Source of the DNA: Jiangella alkaliphila
GTDB lineage: Bacteria; Actinomycetota; Actinomycetes; Jiangellales; Jiangellaceae
Reading direction: 5' to 3'
NCBI RefSeq assembly: GCF_900105925.1
Contig: NZ_LT629791.1
Span: 4,806,001 to 4,870,000 of the forward strand
DNA length: 64,000 bases
Part shown: positions 49,908-59,181 of the stretch, piece after piece
How positions within the stretch are numbered: the first letter of the stretch is position 1
Layout: each line of letters opens with the position of its first letter
Notes under the pieces: generated by a model
The model's input: only the letters and a program-made list of their open reading frames with translations
Told to the model about the DNA's origin: nothing
Databases searched by the model: none
Position numbers and translations under genes: made by a program

Positions 49908-51422
49908 TCAGCCTAGTGAGACCGCCGTCCACGACACGGGGGGCAGCGTCACCCGCAGCTCTCCCCCGTCGACCACGGCAGACGGGGTCGGCCGCAAGCC
50001 CACCCGGTTCGGCTGGTCGAGGGTGTTGCGGGCGTGCGGGTCGTCGTCCCACAGGGTGACGGCCTCGGCGACCGACGTGGCGCCCGGAGCGCGCGAGACG
50101 TCCACCGAGACCGTGGCGGACGCGTCGACCGAGCGGTTGACCAGGAACACCGCGGTCGACCCGGCCGCCGCGTCGTGGGTGGCCACGGCGTCGACCAGCG
50201 GGACGTCGCCGTAGGCGGCGGTCGAGTACGTCGGACCCGCGACGGACACGGACAGCGTCTCGCCGCGGGCCAGCCGCGACGTCGTCGCGAACGGGAAGAA
50301 CGTGGTCTGGCGCCAGCTCGGGCCGCCCGGCTCGGTCATGATCGGCGCGATGACGTTGACCAGCTGGGCCATGCTCGCCGCCGTGACGCGGTCGGCGTGG
50401 CGCAACAGCGACATCAGCAGCCCGCCCACCACGACCGCGTCGGCGACGGTGTACGAGTCCTCCAGGATGCGCGGCGCGACGGGCCAGACCTGCGGGTCGG
50501 TGACCTTGTCCTCGTCGTGGTAGCGGTCGACGTACCAGACGTTCCACTCGTCGAAGGAGATGTCGACGCGACGGCGGCCCGGACGCAGCGCGCGGACGTG
50601 GTCGATGGTCGCGGCGACGGACTCGATGAAGCGGTCCATGTCGACCGGCGACGCCAGGAAACCGGGCAGGTCGCCGGGCGTCTCGTGGTAGTACGCGTGG
50701 CAGGACAGATAGTCGATCTCGTCGTACGTGTGCTCCAGGACGGTCCGCTCCCACGCGCCGAACGTCGGCATCTGCCGGTTCGAGCTGCCGCACGCGATCA
50801 GCCGCACACCGGGGTCGAGCTGCCGCATCGCCCGCGCGGTCTGGGCGGCCAGCTTGCCGTAGTCGTCGGCGCTGCGGTGGCCCAGCTGCCACGGCCCGTC
50901 CATCTCGTTGCCCAGGCACCACAGCACGACACCATGCGGGTCGGGGGTGCCGTTGGCGACGCGCAGATCGGCCAGCGTCGATCCGGACCGGACGTTCGCG
51001 TACTCCAGCAGGTCCAGCGCCTCCTGCACGCCGCGGGTGCCGAGGTTGACGGCCAGCATCAGCTCGGTGCCGGCCTTCGCCGACCAGCGGGCGAACTCGT
51101 CCAGCCCGATCTCGTTGGTCTCCAGCGAGTGCCAGGCGAGGTCGAGCCGCCGCGGCCGGTCGGCGACCGGGCCTACCCCGTCCTCCCACCGGTAGCCGGA
51201 GACGAAGTTGCCGCCCGGGTAGCGGACGGTCGACACGCCCAGCTCGCGGACCAGCTCGATGACGTCCTTGCGGAAGCCGTCCTCGTCGGCCGTGGCGTGC
51301 GCCGGCTCGTAGATGCCGTCGTACACCGCGCGGCCCAGGTGCTCGACGAACGAACCGAACAGGCGCCGGTCGACGGCACCGACGACAAACGAGGGATCGA
51401 CGGTCAGCGATGCGTGCGGCAC
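49908..51422 (-). CDS. abfA: GH51 alpha-L-arabinofuranosidase
   Basis: This 504-residue intracellular enzyme removes arabinofuranosyl units from arabino-oligosaccharides. GH51 landmarks are the opening DRRLFGSFVEHLGRAVYDGIY, RYPGGNFVSGYRWEDGVGP, the acid/base Glu in WCLGNEMDG and the nucleophile Glu in FDEWNVWY, with a C-terminal beta-sandwich. There is no signal peptide, so its substrates must be imported, consistent with the adjacent ABC genes. GTG 51422 immediately follows the stop of the GH1-like gene. Confidence 0.95.
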   Translation of the reverse strand: MPHASLTVDPSFVVGAVDRRLFGSFVEHLGRAVYDGIYEPAHATADEDGFRKDVIELVRELGVSTVRYPGGNFVSGYRWEDGVGPVADRPRRLDLAWHSLETNEIGLDEFARWSAKAGTELMLAVNLGTRGVQEALDLLEYANVRSGSTLADLRVANGTPDPHGVVLWCLGNEMDGPWQLGHRSADDYGKLAAQTARAMRQLDPGVRLIACGSSNRQMPTFGAWERTVLEHTYDEIDYLSCHAYYHETPGDLPGFLASPVDMDRFIESVAATIDHVRALRPGRRRVDISFDEWNVWYVDRYHDEDKVTDPQVWPVAPRILEDSYTVADAVVVGGLLMSLLRHADRVTAASMAQLVNVIAPIMTEPGGPSWRQTTFFPFATTSRLARGETLSVSVAGPTYSTAAYGDVPLVDAVATHDAAAGSTAVFLVNRSVDASATVSVDVSRAPGATSVAEAVTLWDDDPHARNTLDQPNRVGLRPTPSAVVDGGELRVTLPPVSWTAVSLG

Positions 51423-52652
51423 TCAGCTCTCCTTGTGCTTGACGGGTACGGCGTTCAGCGGGTCGTGCGCCTGCTCGCGGAACCGCTCGACCAGCGGGGT
51501 GGCGACGCGGTGCAGGACGCCGTCGCGCTCGGACAGCTCCCAGAGGCCCATCGTCAGGCGGTGCGCCTCGCGCGGCTCGGCGGAATGGCGGTACGTCCAC
51601 TCGTACATGTCGAACACCGGCCACCACGTGTAGGCCGCGACGGGGACGCCGCCGGCCCGCAGCCGGCGCACGGACTCGACGGACGCGTCGAGCCAGGCCA
51701 GCCGCTCGGCGACGCTCGCCGTCACGCAGGTCTCGGTGAGCGCGACGGGCACGCCGTAGCGCTCGTGCGCGGCGCGCAGCAGCTCCTCCATGCCGGTGAC
51801 GCCGTCGTCGCGGGTGGGACGGGGGTCGCGGAAGCCGCCGCCGTGCGGCTCACGCGCCGAGACCACCTCGGTGGAGTGCCGCGGGTAGTAGTTGACGCCC
51901 ATGACGTCGGGCCGGACGGCGTGCTCGGCGAACCACGCGAGGTCCTCGTCGCCGAGGCCGTCGGCCGCCCTGCCGGTCACCAGATCCTCCACCAGGTGCA
52001 CGTGCCGCCGCAGCCGCGAGATCAGCGCCGCGTCGTCGCCGTCGTAGCGCATGCCCGCGTCGACGTGCACGAACACGCCCCGCTCCCCCAGCACGTCGCG
52101 CATCGCCCGCTGCGCCAGCACGAACCCGCGGGCCAGCTGGCGCACCATCGTCGCCAGGCCGTCCGGCCCGGACAGGTACGGCGGCCAGTACGCGTACTCG
52201 CCGGAGAACAGCGCGTGGATCATCGGCTCGTTCACCGGCGTGTAGTCGGTGACGCGGTCGGCGTACCGCTCGGCGACCCGTGCGGAGTACTCCGCCACGT
52301 GCGCCGGGTAGTCGGGGTGGGCGAACTGGCCGTCCAGCCACAGCGGCGTGCCGTAGTGCAGCAGGTCGACGACGGGCCGCAGCCCCAGCTCGGCGAACCG
52401 GTCGACGACGCGGTCCAGCCACGACCAGTCCCACCGGCCCTCCGCCGGGTTGACGCGGTACCACGGCACGCCCCAGCGCAGCAGCGTCGCCCCGGCGTCA
52501 GACGCCAGGCCCAGGTCGGACGACCAGAACTCGTAGTGCTGGGTCAGCTCGTACTCGTCGATGGCCCGCTCGCCCGGCCGCTCCTGCGGCACGAAGGTGT
52601 CCTCGACGCCCAGCGCGAAGTGCAGCGCGCCATCCTTGTGCCAAGACGTCAT
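51423..52652 (-). CDS. GH1-like family glycosidase
   Basis: The protein has 409 residues in a TIM barrel. YTPVNEPMIHALF supplies the acid/base Glu as in GH1 TxNEP motifs. The nucleophile position reads ALTETCV instead of the usual TENG, so specificity may differ or the family may be only clan-related. WRWGVPWYRVNPAEGRWDW-like text near residue 60 supports GH1/clan A. It is cytosolic, coupled by ATGA to the permease gene. Role: cleavage of imported arabinan- or plant-derived oligosaccharides. Confidence 0.8.
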   Translation of the reverse strand: MTSWHKDGALHFALGVEDTFVPQERPGERAIDEYELTQHYEFWSSDLGLASDAGATLLRWGVPWYRVNPAEGRWDWSWLDRVVDRFAELGLRPVVDLLHYGTPLWLDGQFAHPDYPAHVAEYSARVAERYADRVTDYTPVNEPMIHALFSGEYAYWPPYLSGPDGLATMVRQLARGFVLAQRAMRDVLGERGVFVHVDAGMRYDGDDAALISRLRRHVHLVEDLVTGRAADGLGDEDLAWFAEHAVRPDVMGVNYYPRHSTEVVSAREPHGGGFRDPRPTRDDGVTGMEELLRAAHERYGVPVALTETCVTASVAERLAWLDASVESVRRLRAGGVPVAAYTWWPVFDMYEWTYRHSAEPREAHRLTMGLWELSERDGVLHRVATPLVERFREQAHDPLNAVPVKHKES

Positions 52653-53479
52653 TTGATCCCCGTCGTCGCGATGCTCTCGATGAACCGCCGCTGCACCAGC
52701 AGGAACGCGACGACCAGCGGCAGGATCGCCACCAGCGCGCCGGCCATCATGACGCCGTACGGGACGATGCCGCCCGGCCCGGTCAGCAGCGTCAGCCCGG
52801 ACGTGATGGTGCCCATTTCGCGTTCCGTGGTGAAGATCAGGGGCCACAGCAGGTCGTTCCAGTTGTTGACGAACGTGAAGATCGCCAAGGTCAGCAGCGC
52901 GGGGACGGCGTTGGGCAGCACGATGCTGCGGAAGATGCGCAACTCCGACGCGCCGTCGATGCGGGCGGCGTTGTCGAGGTCGCGCGGCAGCGCCAGGAAG
53001 AACTGCCGCAGGAAGAAGATGCCGAACGCGTCGGCGGCCCGCGGCGCGATGAGCCCGGCGAACGTGTTCACCCAGCCGAGGTCGCTGACCAGCTGGTACA
53101 CCGGCACCAGAGTGGCCTGGAACGGGATCATCAGCGTCGCGATGATCGCGATCAGCAGCGTCCGCCGCCCGGTGAAGTCGATGCGGGCCAGCGCGTACGC
53201 CGCCAGCGAGTCGAAGACCAGCGCGAACGCCGTCACCCCGCCGGCGAACAGGAAGCTGTTCAGCACCAGCCGCGTGAACGGCAGCTCGTCGACGATGCGG
53301 GTTAGGTTGTCCAGTGTCCAGTCCTGCGGCAGCAGCGTGGGCGGGAACGCGTTCACCTCCGACACCGGCTTGAACGCGGTGAGCACGATGATGGCCAGTG
53401 GCAGCAGCACGGCCGCCGTCACCGCCAGCATGGCGACGGTGCCGAGGACGGTGCCGGGACGGACCCGCGCGGCGTTCAC
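52649..53479 (-). CDS. Carbohydrate ABC permease (MalG-type)
   Basis: This 276-residue protein has six membrane segments and the ATPase-contact loop NAARIDGASELRIFRSIVLP. It belongs to the CUT1 group that imports oligosaccharides. The start GTG 53479 overlaps the partner permease stop (GTGA). As usual in actinobacteria no ATP-binding gene is in the operon; a shared MsiK-type ATPase elsewhere is likely. Confidence 0.93.
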   Translation of the reverse strand: MNAARVRPGTVLGTVAMLAVTAAVLLPLAIIVLTAFKPVSEVNAFPPTLLPQDWTLDNLTRIVDELPFTRLVLNSFLFAGGVTAFALVFDSLAAYALARIDFTGRRTLLIAIIATLMIPFQATLVPVYQLVSDLGWVNTFAGLIAPRAADAFGIFFLRQFFLALPRDLDNAARIDGASELRIFRSIVLPNAVPALLTLAIFTFVNNWNDLLWPLIFTTEREMGTITSGLTLLTGPGGIVPYGVMMAGALVAILPLVVAFLLVQRRFIESIATTGIK

Positions 53480-54435
53480 TGGGCGTCCTTCTCGCGGCGG
53501 CCGAAGAACACGAACTGGACGACGCTCAGCAGCAGCGTCGCGATCAGCAGTACGTACGACAGCGCCGACGCGAAGCCGAGCTCCAGCCGGCGGAAGCCGG
53601 ACTCGTAGATCTCCATGACGATCGTCTGGGTGTTGCCGTACGGCCCGCCGCCGGTCATGACGTAGATCTGGTCGAACGCCTGCAGCGCCGCGATCATCGC
53701 GAACACCAGCACGAACGCCATCGTGTTGGACAGCAGCGGCAGCGTCACGTGCTGGAACCGCCGCCACACGCCCGCCCCGTCCACGCGGGCCGCCTCGTAC
53801 AGCGTGCCGGGGATGTCCTGCAGCCCGGCCAGGAAGATCACCAGGTAGAAGCCGAAGTTCTTCCAGACGGCGACCAGCGCCACCGCCGGCATCGCCAGCT
53901 GCGGGTCCTCGAGGACGTTGCCCAGCTGGATGCCGAGGCCGCCGAGCCAGTGGTTGAGCAGCCCGACCTGCGGGTCGATCAGGTACGTCCACGCGTAGGC
54001 GGCGACCGCCAGCGACACCACGAACGGGATGAACAGCGCGGTGCGGAAGAACCCGCGGAACGGCAGCGCCGGGCTGTTCAACACCAGCGCCAGCGCCAGC
54101 GCCGCGATGACCGCCGTCGGCGTGAACAGCACCGTGTACCAGAGCGTGTTCTGAACAGCGTCGAACAGGTCGGGGTCGGTGAACACCTGGACGTAGTTGT
54201 CGAACCCGACCCACTCGGCCTCGCCGAAGCCGCTGGCGTCGGTGAACGACGTCCGCAGCGCCGACAGCATCGGCCAGCCGACGAAGACGACGAGGATGAG
54301 CAGGGCCGGGCCGAGGAACGCCAGCGCGGTGGCGGTGCGGCGGCCGGACCGGCCCCGTCCGGCCCGGGGCGCCACCCGCCGCCCGCCGAGTGGCGCGGGC
54401 GGCCGGTAGCGCCGTCGTGGTGCGGTGAGGGACAC
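53476..54435 (-). CDS. Carbohydrate ABC permease (MalF-type)
   Basis: This 319-residue protein has a basic N-terminal tail (1-35), six membrane segments and the loop EAARVDGAGVWRRFQHVTLP. It is the second CUT1 permease, pairing with the MalG-type protein. It follows the binding-protein gene by 5 nt. The likely cargo, from neighbours, is arabino-oligosaccharides. Confidence 0.93.
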   Translation of the reverse strand: MSLTAPRRRYRPPAPLGGRRVAPRAGRGRSGRRTATALAFLGPALLILVVFVGWPMLSALRTSFTDASGFGEAEWVGFDNYVQVFTDPDLFDAVQNTLWYTVLFTPTAVIAALALALVLNSPALPFRGFFRTALFIPFVVSLAVAAYAWTYLIDPQVGLLNHWLGGLGIQLGNVLEDPQLAMPAVALVAVWKNFGFYLVIFLAGLQDIPGTLYEAARVDGAGVWRRFQHVTLPLLSNTMAFVLVFAMIAALQAFDQIYVMTGGGPYGNTQTIVMEIYESGFRRLELGFASALSYVLLIATLLLSVVQFVFFGRREKDAQ

Positions 54436-54440
54436 CAGAC

Positions 54441-55709
54441 CTACCCGACGGCCGATTCGATCTCGGCCTGCGCCTCGGACAGCAGCCCGGCGATGTCCTC
54501 GCCGGCCATCGCGCGCTGGGTCAGCTCGTCGACGGCGGTGAGCACGTCGACGCTGTTCACCACGCCGGGCAGCAGCGGCCGGCCGAACTCGGCCTGCTCG
54601 GTGAGCGCGGCCACGACCGGGTTCTCGGCGACGGCGTCGGCGGGGACGTCGGTGCGCAGCGGCGGCCAGCCGGAGCCGAGCGACCACGTGACCGCGTTCT
54701 CGTCGTCGAGGAAGAAGCTGAAGAACCGCTCGGCGGCCTCGACGGCGTCGTCGCCGGCCTGCTCGGTGATGGCCAGCGAGACGCCGATGGCGGACGCGGC
54801 CTGCGCTTCGGGGCCGGCCGGGACCGGCGCGATGCCGTAGTCGATGCCGTTCTCCTCCGAGATCGACGCCATCCACGGCCCGCCCAGGTACATCGCGGCC
54901 TTGCCGCTGCTGAACAGGCCGTCGCCGGCGATGCCGTCGACGCCGGTCGGCGAGATCTTGTCGACCGCGATCGCCTGGTACCAGTACTCCAGCGTGGCGA
55001 GGTTCTCCGGCGAGTCGATGACGACGTCGGTGCCGCCGTCGACGATGTCGCCGCCGCCGCCGTAGAACAGGCTGGGCCAGACGCCGTTCGCGACCGTCGC
55101 GTGGTCCGGGATCGCGACGCCGTACTGCTCGGGCGTGCCGTCGCCGTTCTGGTCGATGGTGAGCGCGCGGGCCGTCTCGACCCAGTCGTCCCAGGTGGCC
55201 GGCGGCTCGGTGATGCCGGCGGCGGCGAACAGCGCCTTGTTGTAGAACATCGCCAGCGGGACGAAGCCGCTGGGGATGCCGTAGCGGGTGTCGTCGACGG
55301 TCACCATGTCGACCGCACCCGGGTTGAGCTCGGCGGTGTTGCTCTCGGGGTCGTCGTAGAACTCGTCCAGCTCGACGAACGCGCCGCGGTCGGCGTAGAC
55401 GGGCAGCCGCTCGGCCGGCATCGCGACGATGTCGGGGCCGTTCCCGGCCGAGAGCGCCGGCAGCAGCGTGTCGTCGATGACGTCCCACGGGTTGATCTCG
55501 GTGCTGATCACGACCTCGTCCTGCGAGGCGTTGAAGTCGTCGACGAGCTGCTCGAGCACGTCACCGTCGGCCTCGGTGTACCCGTGCCAGAAGGTGAGCT
55601 CGACGGGGCCGCCGGCGGACGCGCCGCCGGAGTCGTCGTCGCTGCCGCAGGCGGTCAGACCGGCGGCCAGGACGAGGACGAGTCCCAAGGTGAGGCGGTT
55701 GCGTGTCAT
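54441..55709 (-). CDS. Extracellular sugar-binding lipoprotein
   Basis: This 422-residue solute-binding protein has a lipoprotein signal with LTAC (Cys 21), and then a CUT1-type binding protein with ELTFWHGYTEADGDVLEQLVDDFN and VPLAMFYNKALF. It presents oligosaccharides to the two permeases. First gene of the operon; GGAGAAGG lies before ATG 55709 and a perfect CTTACAACGTTGTAAG operator lies 35-50 nt upstream. Confidence 0.92.
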   Translation of the reverse strand: MTRNRLTLGLVLVLAAGLTACGSDDDSGGASAGGPVELTFWHGYTEADGDVLEQLVDDFNASQDEVVISTEINPWDVIDDTLLPALSAGNGPDIVAMPAERLPVYADRGAFVELDEFYDDPESNTAELNPGAVDMVTVDDTRYGIPSGFVPLAMFYNKALFAAAGITEPPATWDDWVETARALTIDQNGDGTPEQYGVAIPDHATVANGVWPSLFYGGGGDIVDGGTDVVIDSPENLATLEYWYQAIAVDKISPTGVDGIAGDGLFSSGKAAMYLGGPWMASISEENGIDYGIAPVPAGPEAQAASAIGVSLAITEQAGDDAVEAAERFFSFFLDDENAVTWSLGSGWPPLRTDVPADAVAENPVVAALTEQAEFGRPLLPGVVNSVDVLTAVDELTQRAMAGEDIAGLLSEAQAEIESAVG

Positions 55710-55743
55710 GTCCGGTCCTTCTCCACAGTGAGATGATCATGAC

Positions 55744-55759
55744 CTTACAACGTTGTAAG
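55744..55759. promoter_or_regulatory. LacI-type operator (transport operon)
   Basis: CTTACAACGTTGTAAG is a perfect 16-bp palindrome upstream of the binding-protein gene. Two near-identical sites at 56883 and 56909 front the GH93-like gene, so one regulator should control both. Confidence 0.85.
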
Positions 55760-55798
55760 ACCCAGGATGGGGAACGCCGCGGAAGATGTCAAGCGGGC

Positions 55799-56827
55799 TC
55801 AGCCCTGTGACTGGAGGGCGCCTGTCGACTCGCGCTCGACGATCTCGAACGCCGAGCGCAGCTCGCGCCGAGGCTCGTCGGGGCCCTTCTCGATGCGTTC
55901 CAGCAGCACCTCGACGGCCAGCCGGGCGATCTCGCGCCGGCCGGGGTCGACGGTGCTCAGGCTGGGCAGCGAGTACTTGCCCTCGTCGACGTCGTCGAAG
56001 CCGATGATCGCAACGTCGCCCGGCACCCTGATGCCCTGCTCCTGCATGACCCGCAGCGCGCCGAGCGCCAGCTCGTCGTTGAGCGCGAAGACCGCGTCGA
56101 ACTCGACGCCGCGCTGCAGCAGCGCCCGCATGGCCTCGGCGCCGTTGAAGCGGTGCCACGGCCCGGCGTCGACGACCAGCGCCTCGTCGTAGGCCAGGCC
56201 GCGCGCCTCGAGCGCCGCGCGGTAGCCGCTCAGCCGCAGCCCGGCCGAGCCGATGACCTCGCCCTCGTGCGCGCCCAGCGCGGCGATGCGCCGGCGGCCG
56301 AGAGCGAGCAGGTGGTCGGTGGCGGCGCGGGCGGCGTCGACGTTCTCCATCGTCACGTGGTCGACCGGGCCGTCGAAGATGCGCTCGCCCAGCAGCACCA
56401 GCGGGAAGTCGACGGTGAGCAGGCCGCGGTCGGCGTTGCTCAGGCCGAGCGGGCTGAACAGCAGCCCGTCGGTCAGCTGCCGCCGCGACCCGGACAGCAC
56501 GTCCAGCTCGCGCCGGCGGTCACCGCCGGTCTGCTCGATGACGACCACGACGTCGCGCTTCTCGGCCGCCGTGATGACCTCGTCGGCCAGTTCGGCGAAG
56601 TAGGCCAGGCTCAGCTCGGGGACCGCGAGGCCGATGGCGCCGGTGCGGCCGGAGCGCAGGCTGCGCGCCTGGCGGTTCGGCCGGTAGCCCAGTTCGTCGA
56701 TGGCGGCCTGCACCTTGGCGCGCGTGGCGTCGGCGACATACGGATGGTCGTTGACGACGTTCGACACGGTCTTGAACGACACGCCCGCGAGCCGGGCGAC
56801 GTCACGCAGCGTCGCTGTCATGGACAC
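55799..56827 (-). CDS. LacI-family transcription repressor
   Basis: This 342-residue repressor has an N-terminal LacI helix-turn-helix TLRDVARLAGVSFKTVSNVVND, hinge LRSGRTGAIGLAVPELSLAYF, and a periplasmic-binding-protein-like effector domain ending IIGFDDVDEGKYSLPSLSTVDP. It presumably binds the TTACAACGTTGTAA sites and releases them on binding arabinose or an arabino-oligosaccharide. GTG 56827 or ATG 56821 may start it. It is placed between the two controlled units. Confidence 0.92.
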   Translation of the reverse strand: MSMTATLRDVARLAGVSFKTVSNVVNDHPYVADATRAKVQAAIDELGYRPNRQARSLRSGRTGAIGLAVPELSLAYFAELADEVITAAEKRDVVVVIEQTGGDRRRELDVLSGSRRQLTDGLLFSPLGLSNADRGLLTVDFPLVLLGERIFDGPVDHVTMENVDAARAATDHLLALGRRRIAALGAHEGEVIGSAGLRLSGYRAALEARGLAYDEALVVDAGPWHRFNGAEAMRALLQRGVEFDAVFALNDELALGALRVMQEQGIRVPGDVAIIGFDDVDEGKYSLPSLSTVDPGRREIARLAVEVLLERIEKGPDEPRRELRSAFEIVERESTGALQSQG

Positions 56828-56882
56828 ACGGTAGCCGTTGACACGAGCGCTGACCCAACTCTAGGGTGCTGATCACACCGGT

Positions 56883-56924
56883 GTTACAACGTTGTATGAG
56901 CAGGTGACCTTACAACGTTGCATG
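56883..56924. promoter_or_regulatory. Two LacI operators before the GH93-like gene
   Basis: GTTACAACGTTGTATG (56883-56898) and CTTACAACGTTGCATG (56909-56924) are 26 bp apart, on the same face for a looped or cooperative complex. They lie in the gap between lacI and the secreted enzyme gene. Confidence 0.82.
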
Positions 56925-56952
56925 ACTGTGCCCGCCCCGTCAGAGGAGAGTC

Positions 56953-59055
56953 ATGTCCACCGAAGTCCGCAGCCCACGCCGCCGTGCGCTGGCCGCCCTC
57001 GCCGCCGTCGCCGCACTGGCCTCGGCCGCCCTGGCCGCAGCGCCCGACCCCGCCGCCACCGCCGTCACGACCGGCAACGGCGCCCTCGTCTATTCCCCCG
57101 CCGCCGGAACGTCCTTCGACCCCGAGGGCAACCGGCCGGTCGGCACCACCTACGCCAAGGTCATCACGCTCAAGCACAACGGCTCCGCCAACGGCACCCA
57201 GCTGGTGACGTTCGACCAGCTGGTGCTGGTCGGCGGCGTGCAGGTCTACCCCATCCACCGCAGCACCAACGACGGCACCAGCTGGAGCAAGATCGCCGAC
57301 GTCGCGCCCAGCGCCACCTTCCCCACGCTGACCCGCACCGCGCAGCCGTTCCTGTACGAGCTGCCGCAGCAGGTCGGCTCGCTGCCGGCCGGCACGATCC
57401 TGCTGTCCGGGATGATCATGCCGGCCGACCGGTCCAGCAGCCGGCTGGTCGTGTACAAAAGCCAGGATCGCGGCGTCACGTGGTCCTTCCTGAGCACCAT
57501 CGACACCGGCGGGCCGGCGGTCTACGACCCCAGCCCGACATCGACCACCACCACCGTCTGGGAGCCGGCGCTGGCCGTCGACGGCCAGGGCGGGCTGGTC
57601 GCCTACTTCTCCGACGAGCGGCAGAAGGCGAACGGCGTGCTGCAGGCGGTGTCGTACCGGCGCTCCACCGACGGCGGGCAGACCTGGGGCCCGCTGGTCA
57701 ACGTCTCGGCGCCGCCGAACAGCAGCGACCGGCCGGGGATGATCACCGTCACGAAGCTGCCCGACGGCCGCTACTTGGCCACGTTCGAGGTGGTGAACCG
57801 GCCGAGCCTGAGCCAGAACACCGCGCCCGCCTACTACAAGATCTCCCCCGACGGCCTGAACTGGAGCCCGGAGTCCAGCATCGGCACGCCGATCCGGCTG
57901 GCCGACGGCCGCGGCATCGGGTCGTCGCCGTTCGTTCGATGGGTGCCCGGCGGCGGGCCCAACGGCATGGTCATCGTGTCGTCGAAGTGGTCGCTGGACG
58001 CGAGCGGCAACATCAACACCGGCCAGCACTTCTACGTCAACTACAACCTCGGCGAGGGTCCGTGGGAGCGGCTGCCGTACGCCGTCACCTACGACTCCAC
58101 CGACACCCAGGGCGGCGCGTTCAGCGGCTTCGCGCAGGGCCTCCACACCAGCGTCGACGGCCGCACGCTCGTGCACGCCACCAACGTCGAGAACCCGTCG
58201 ACCACCTACAACGACGTCCGCGTCGGCACCATCCCGCTGGACGCCCAGCAGTACGAGGCCGAACGGGCCGCCCGGGTGGACGCGTCCCTCGTCACCCACC
58301 ACGACGCGTCCAACGGGCAGAAGGTCGGCAACATCAACAACGCGGGCAGCTCGGTGACGTTCACCGTCCGGGTGCCGGCCGCCGGGTCGTACCGGCTGAA
58401 CGTGCGCTACGCCAACGGGATGGGCAGCACCAGCACCCACTCCGTCAGCGTCGACGGCGGGTCGGCCACCGCCATCTCCTACCCGCCGACGGTCGACTGG
58501 GGCCGCTATCTGTGGGCGCAGCAGACGGTGAACCTCAACGCCGGCGTCAACACGATCACCTTCACCAAGGCGACCTCGTTCGCCGAGCTCGACGTGCTGC
58601 ACGTCTACCGGACGTCGGCGCCGCTGGACCCGCAGTTCCGCGTCGTCAACCGGACCAGCGGCAAGTTCCTGGAGATCCTGTCGGCGCTGACGACCGACGG
58701 CGCCGGTGCCGGTCAGTGGGGCGATACCAACCACGCCACCCAGGTGTGGAACCTGCGCACCGTCGCCGGCGGCGTCCAGCTGGCCAACGCGAACAGCGGG
58801 AAGCTGCTGGAGATCCCCGGCGCCGCGTTGGGTGACGGCGTCCAGGCCGCGCAGTGGGGGCCGACCGGCCACGCCACGCAGACCTGGGTGCCGACGCTGC
58901 TCAGCGGCGGCTGGTGGCGCCTGGCCAACGCCAACAGCGGCAAGAGCCTCGAGATCGCCGGCAGCTCCACCGCCGACGGCGCCGTCGCCCAGCAGTGGAC
59001 GAGCGGCTCCTGCCAGTGCCAGCAGTGGCGGCTGAGGCGCGAGGGCATCCAGTAG
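56953..59055 (+). CDS. Secreted GH93-like exo-arabinanase with CBM and ricin-B modules
   Basis: This 700-residue secreted protein has a signal peptide (1-30, cleavage near AAA-AP). A six-bladed propeller (about 40-435) has sialidase-type Asp boxes (STNDGTSWS, SQDRGVTWS, STDGGQTWG), compatible with GH93 exo-1,5-alpha-L-arabinanase. A CBM35/CBM6-like module follows (about 435-555, YEAERAARVDASL). A C-terminal ricin-B lectin (about 560-700) has QW repeats (GQWGDTNHATQVW, AQQWTSGSCQCQQW). It should degrade arabinan outside the cell. GGAGAG precedes ATG. The GH93 call rests on fold and context. Confidence 0.78.
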   Translation: MSTEVRSPRRRALAALAAVAALASAALAAAPDPAATAVTTGNGALVYSPAAGTSFDPEGNRPVGTTYAKVITLKHNGSANGTQLVTFDQLVLVGGVQVYPIHRSTNDGTSWSKIADVAPSATFPTLTRTAQPFLYELPQQVGSLPAGTILLSGMIMPADRSSSRLVVYKSQDRGVTWSFLSTIDTGGPAVYDPSPTSTTTTVWEPALAVDGQGGLVAYFSDERQKANGVLQAVSYRRSTDGGQTWGPLVNVSAPPNSSDRPGMITVTKLPDGRYLATFEVVNRPSLSQNTAPAYYKISPDGLNWSPESSIGTPIRLADGRGIGSSPFVRWVPGGGPNGMVIVSSKWSLDASGNINTGQHFYVNYNLGEGPWERLPYAVTYDSTDTQGGAFSGFAQGLHTSVDGRTLVHATNVENPSTTYNDVRVGTIPLDAQQYEAERAARVDASLVTHHDASNGQKVGNINNAGSSVTFTVRVPAAGSYRLNVRYANGMGSTSTHSVSVDGGSATAISYPPTVDWGRYLWAQQTVNLNAGVNTITFTKATSFAELDVLHVYRTSAPLDPQFRVVNRTSGKFLEILSALTTDGAGAGQWGDTNHATQVWNLRTVAGGVQLANANSGKLLEIPGAALGDGVQAAQWGPTGHATQTWVPTLLSGGWWRLANANSGKSLEIAGSSTADGAVAQQWTSGSCQCQQWRLRREGIQ

Positions 59056-59076
59056 GCTGCTGCGCCCGAACGGCAG

Positions 59077-59122
59077 TGGTTGGCGGTTTGGTGGTGCTCT
59101 GGCACCACCAAACCGCCAACCA
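59077..59122. terminator. 21-bp perfect hairpin between convergent genes
   Basis: Arms 59077-59097 and 59102-59122 are perfectly complementary with a 4-nt loop TCTG. The core matches the 6552-6601 hairpin except for one base. It lies 22 nt past the secreted enzyme stop, facing the convergent permease gene. Confidence 0.65.
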
Positions 59123-59181
59123 TTCACGCGTGGGGATATCTCCAGGACGACGGGGTGCACCTCGGCCAGCGCGGCCGCCCG

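Noticed and set aside
50034-53618. 1194-codon frame on the plus strand across the arabinan operon
   Set aside because: It spans the antisense of four convincing genes and has Arg/Val/Gly-rich text without domains.
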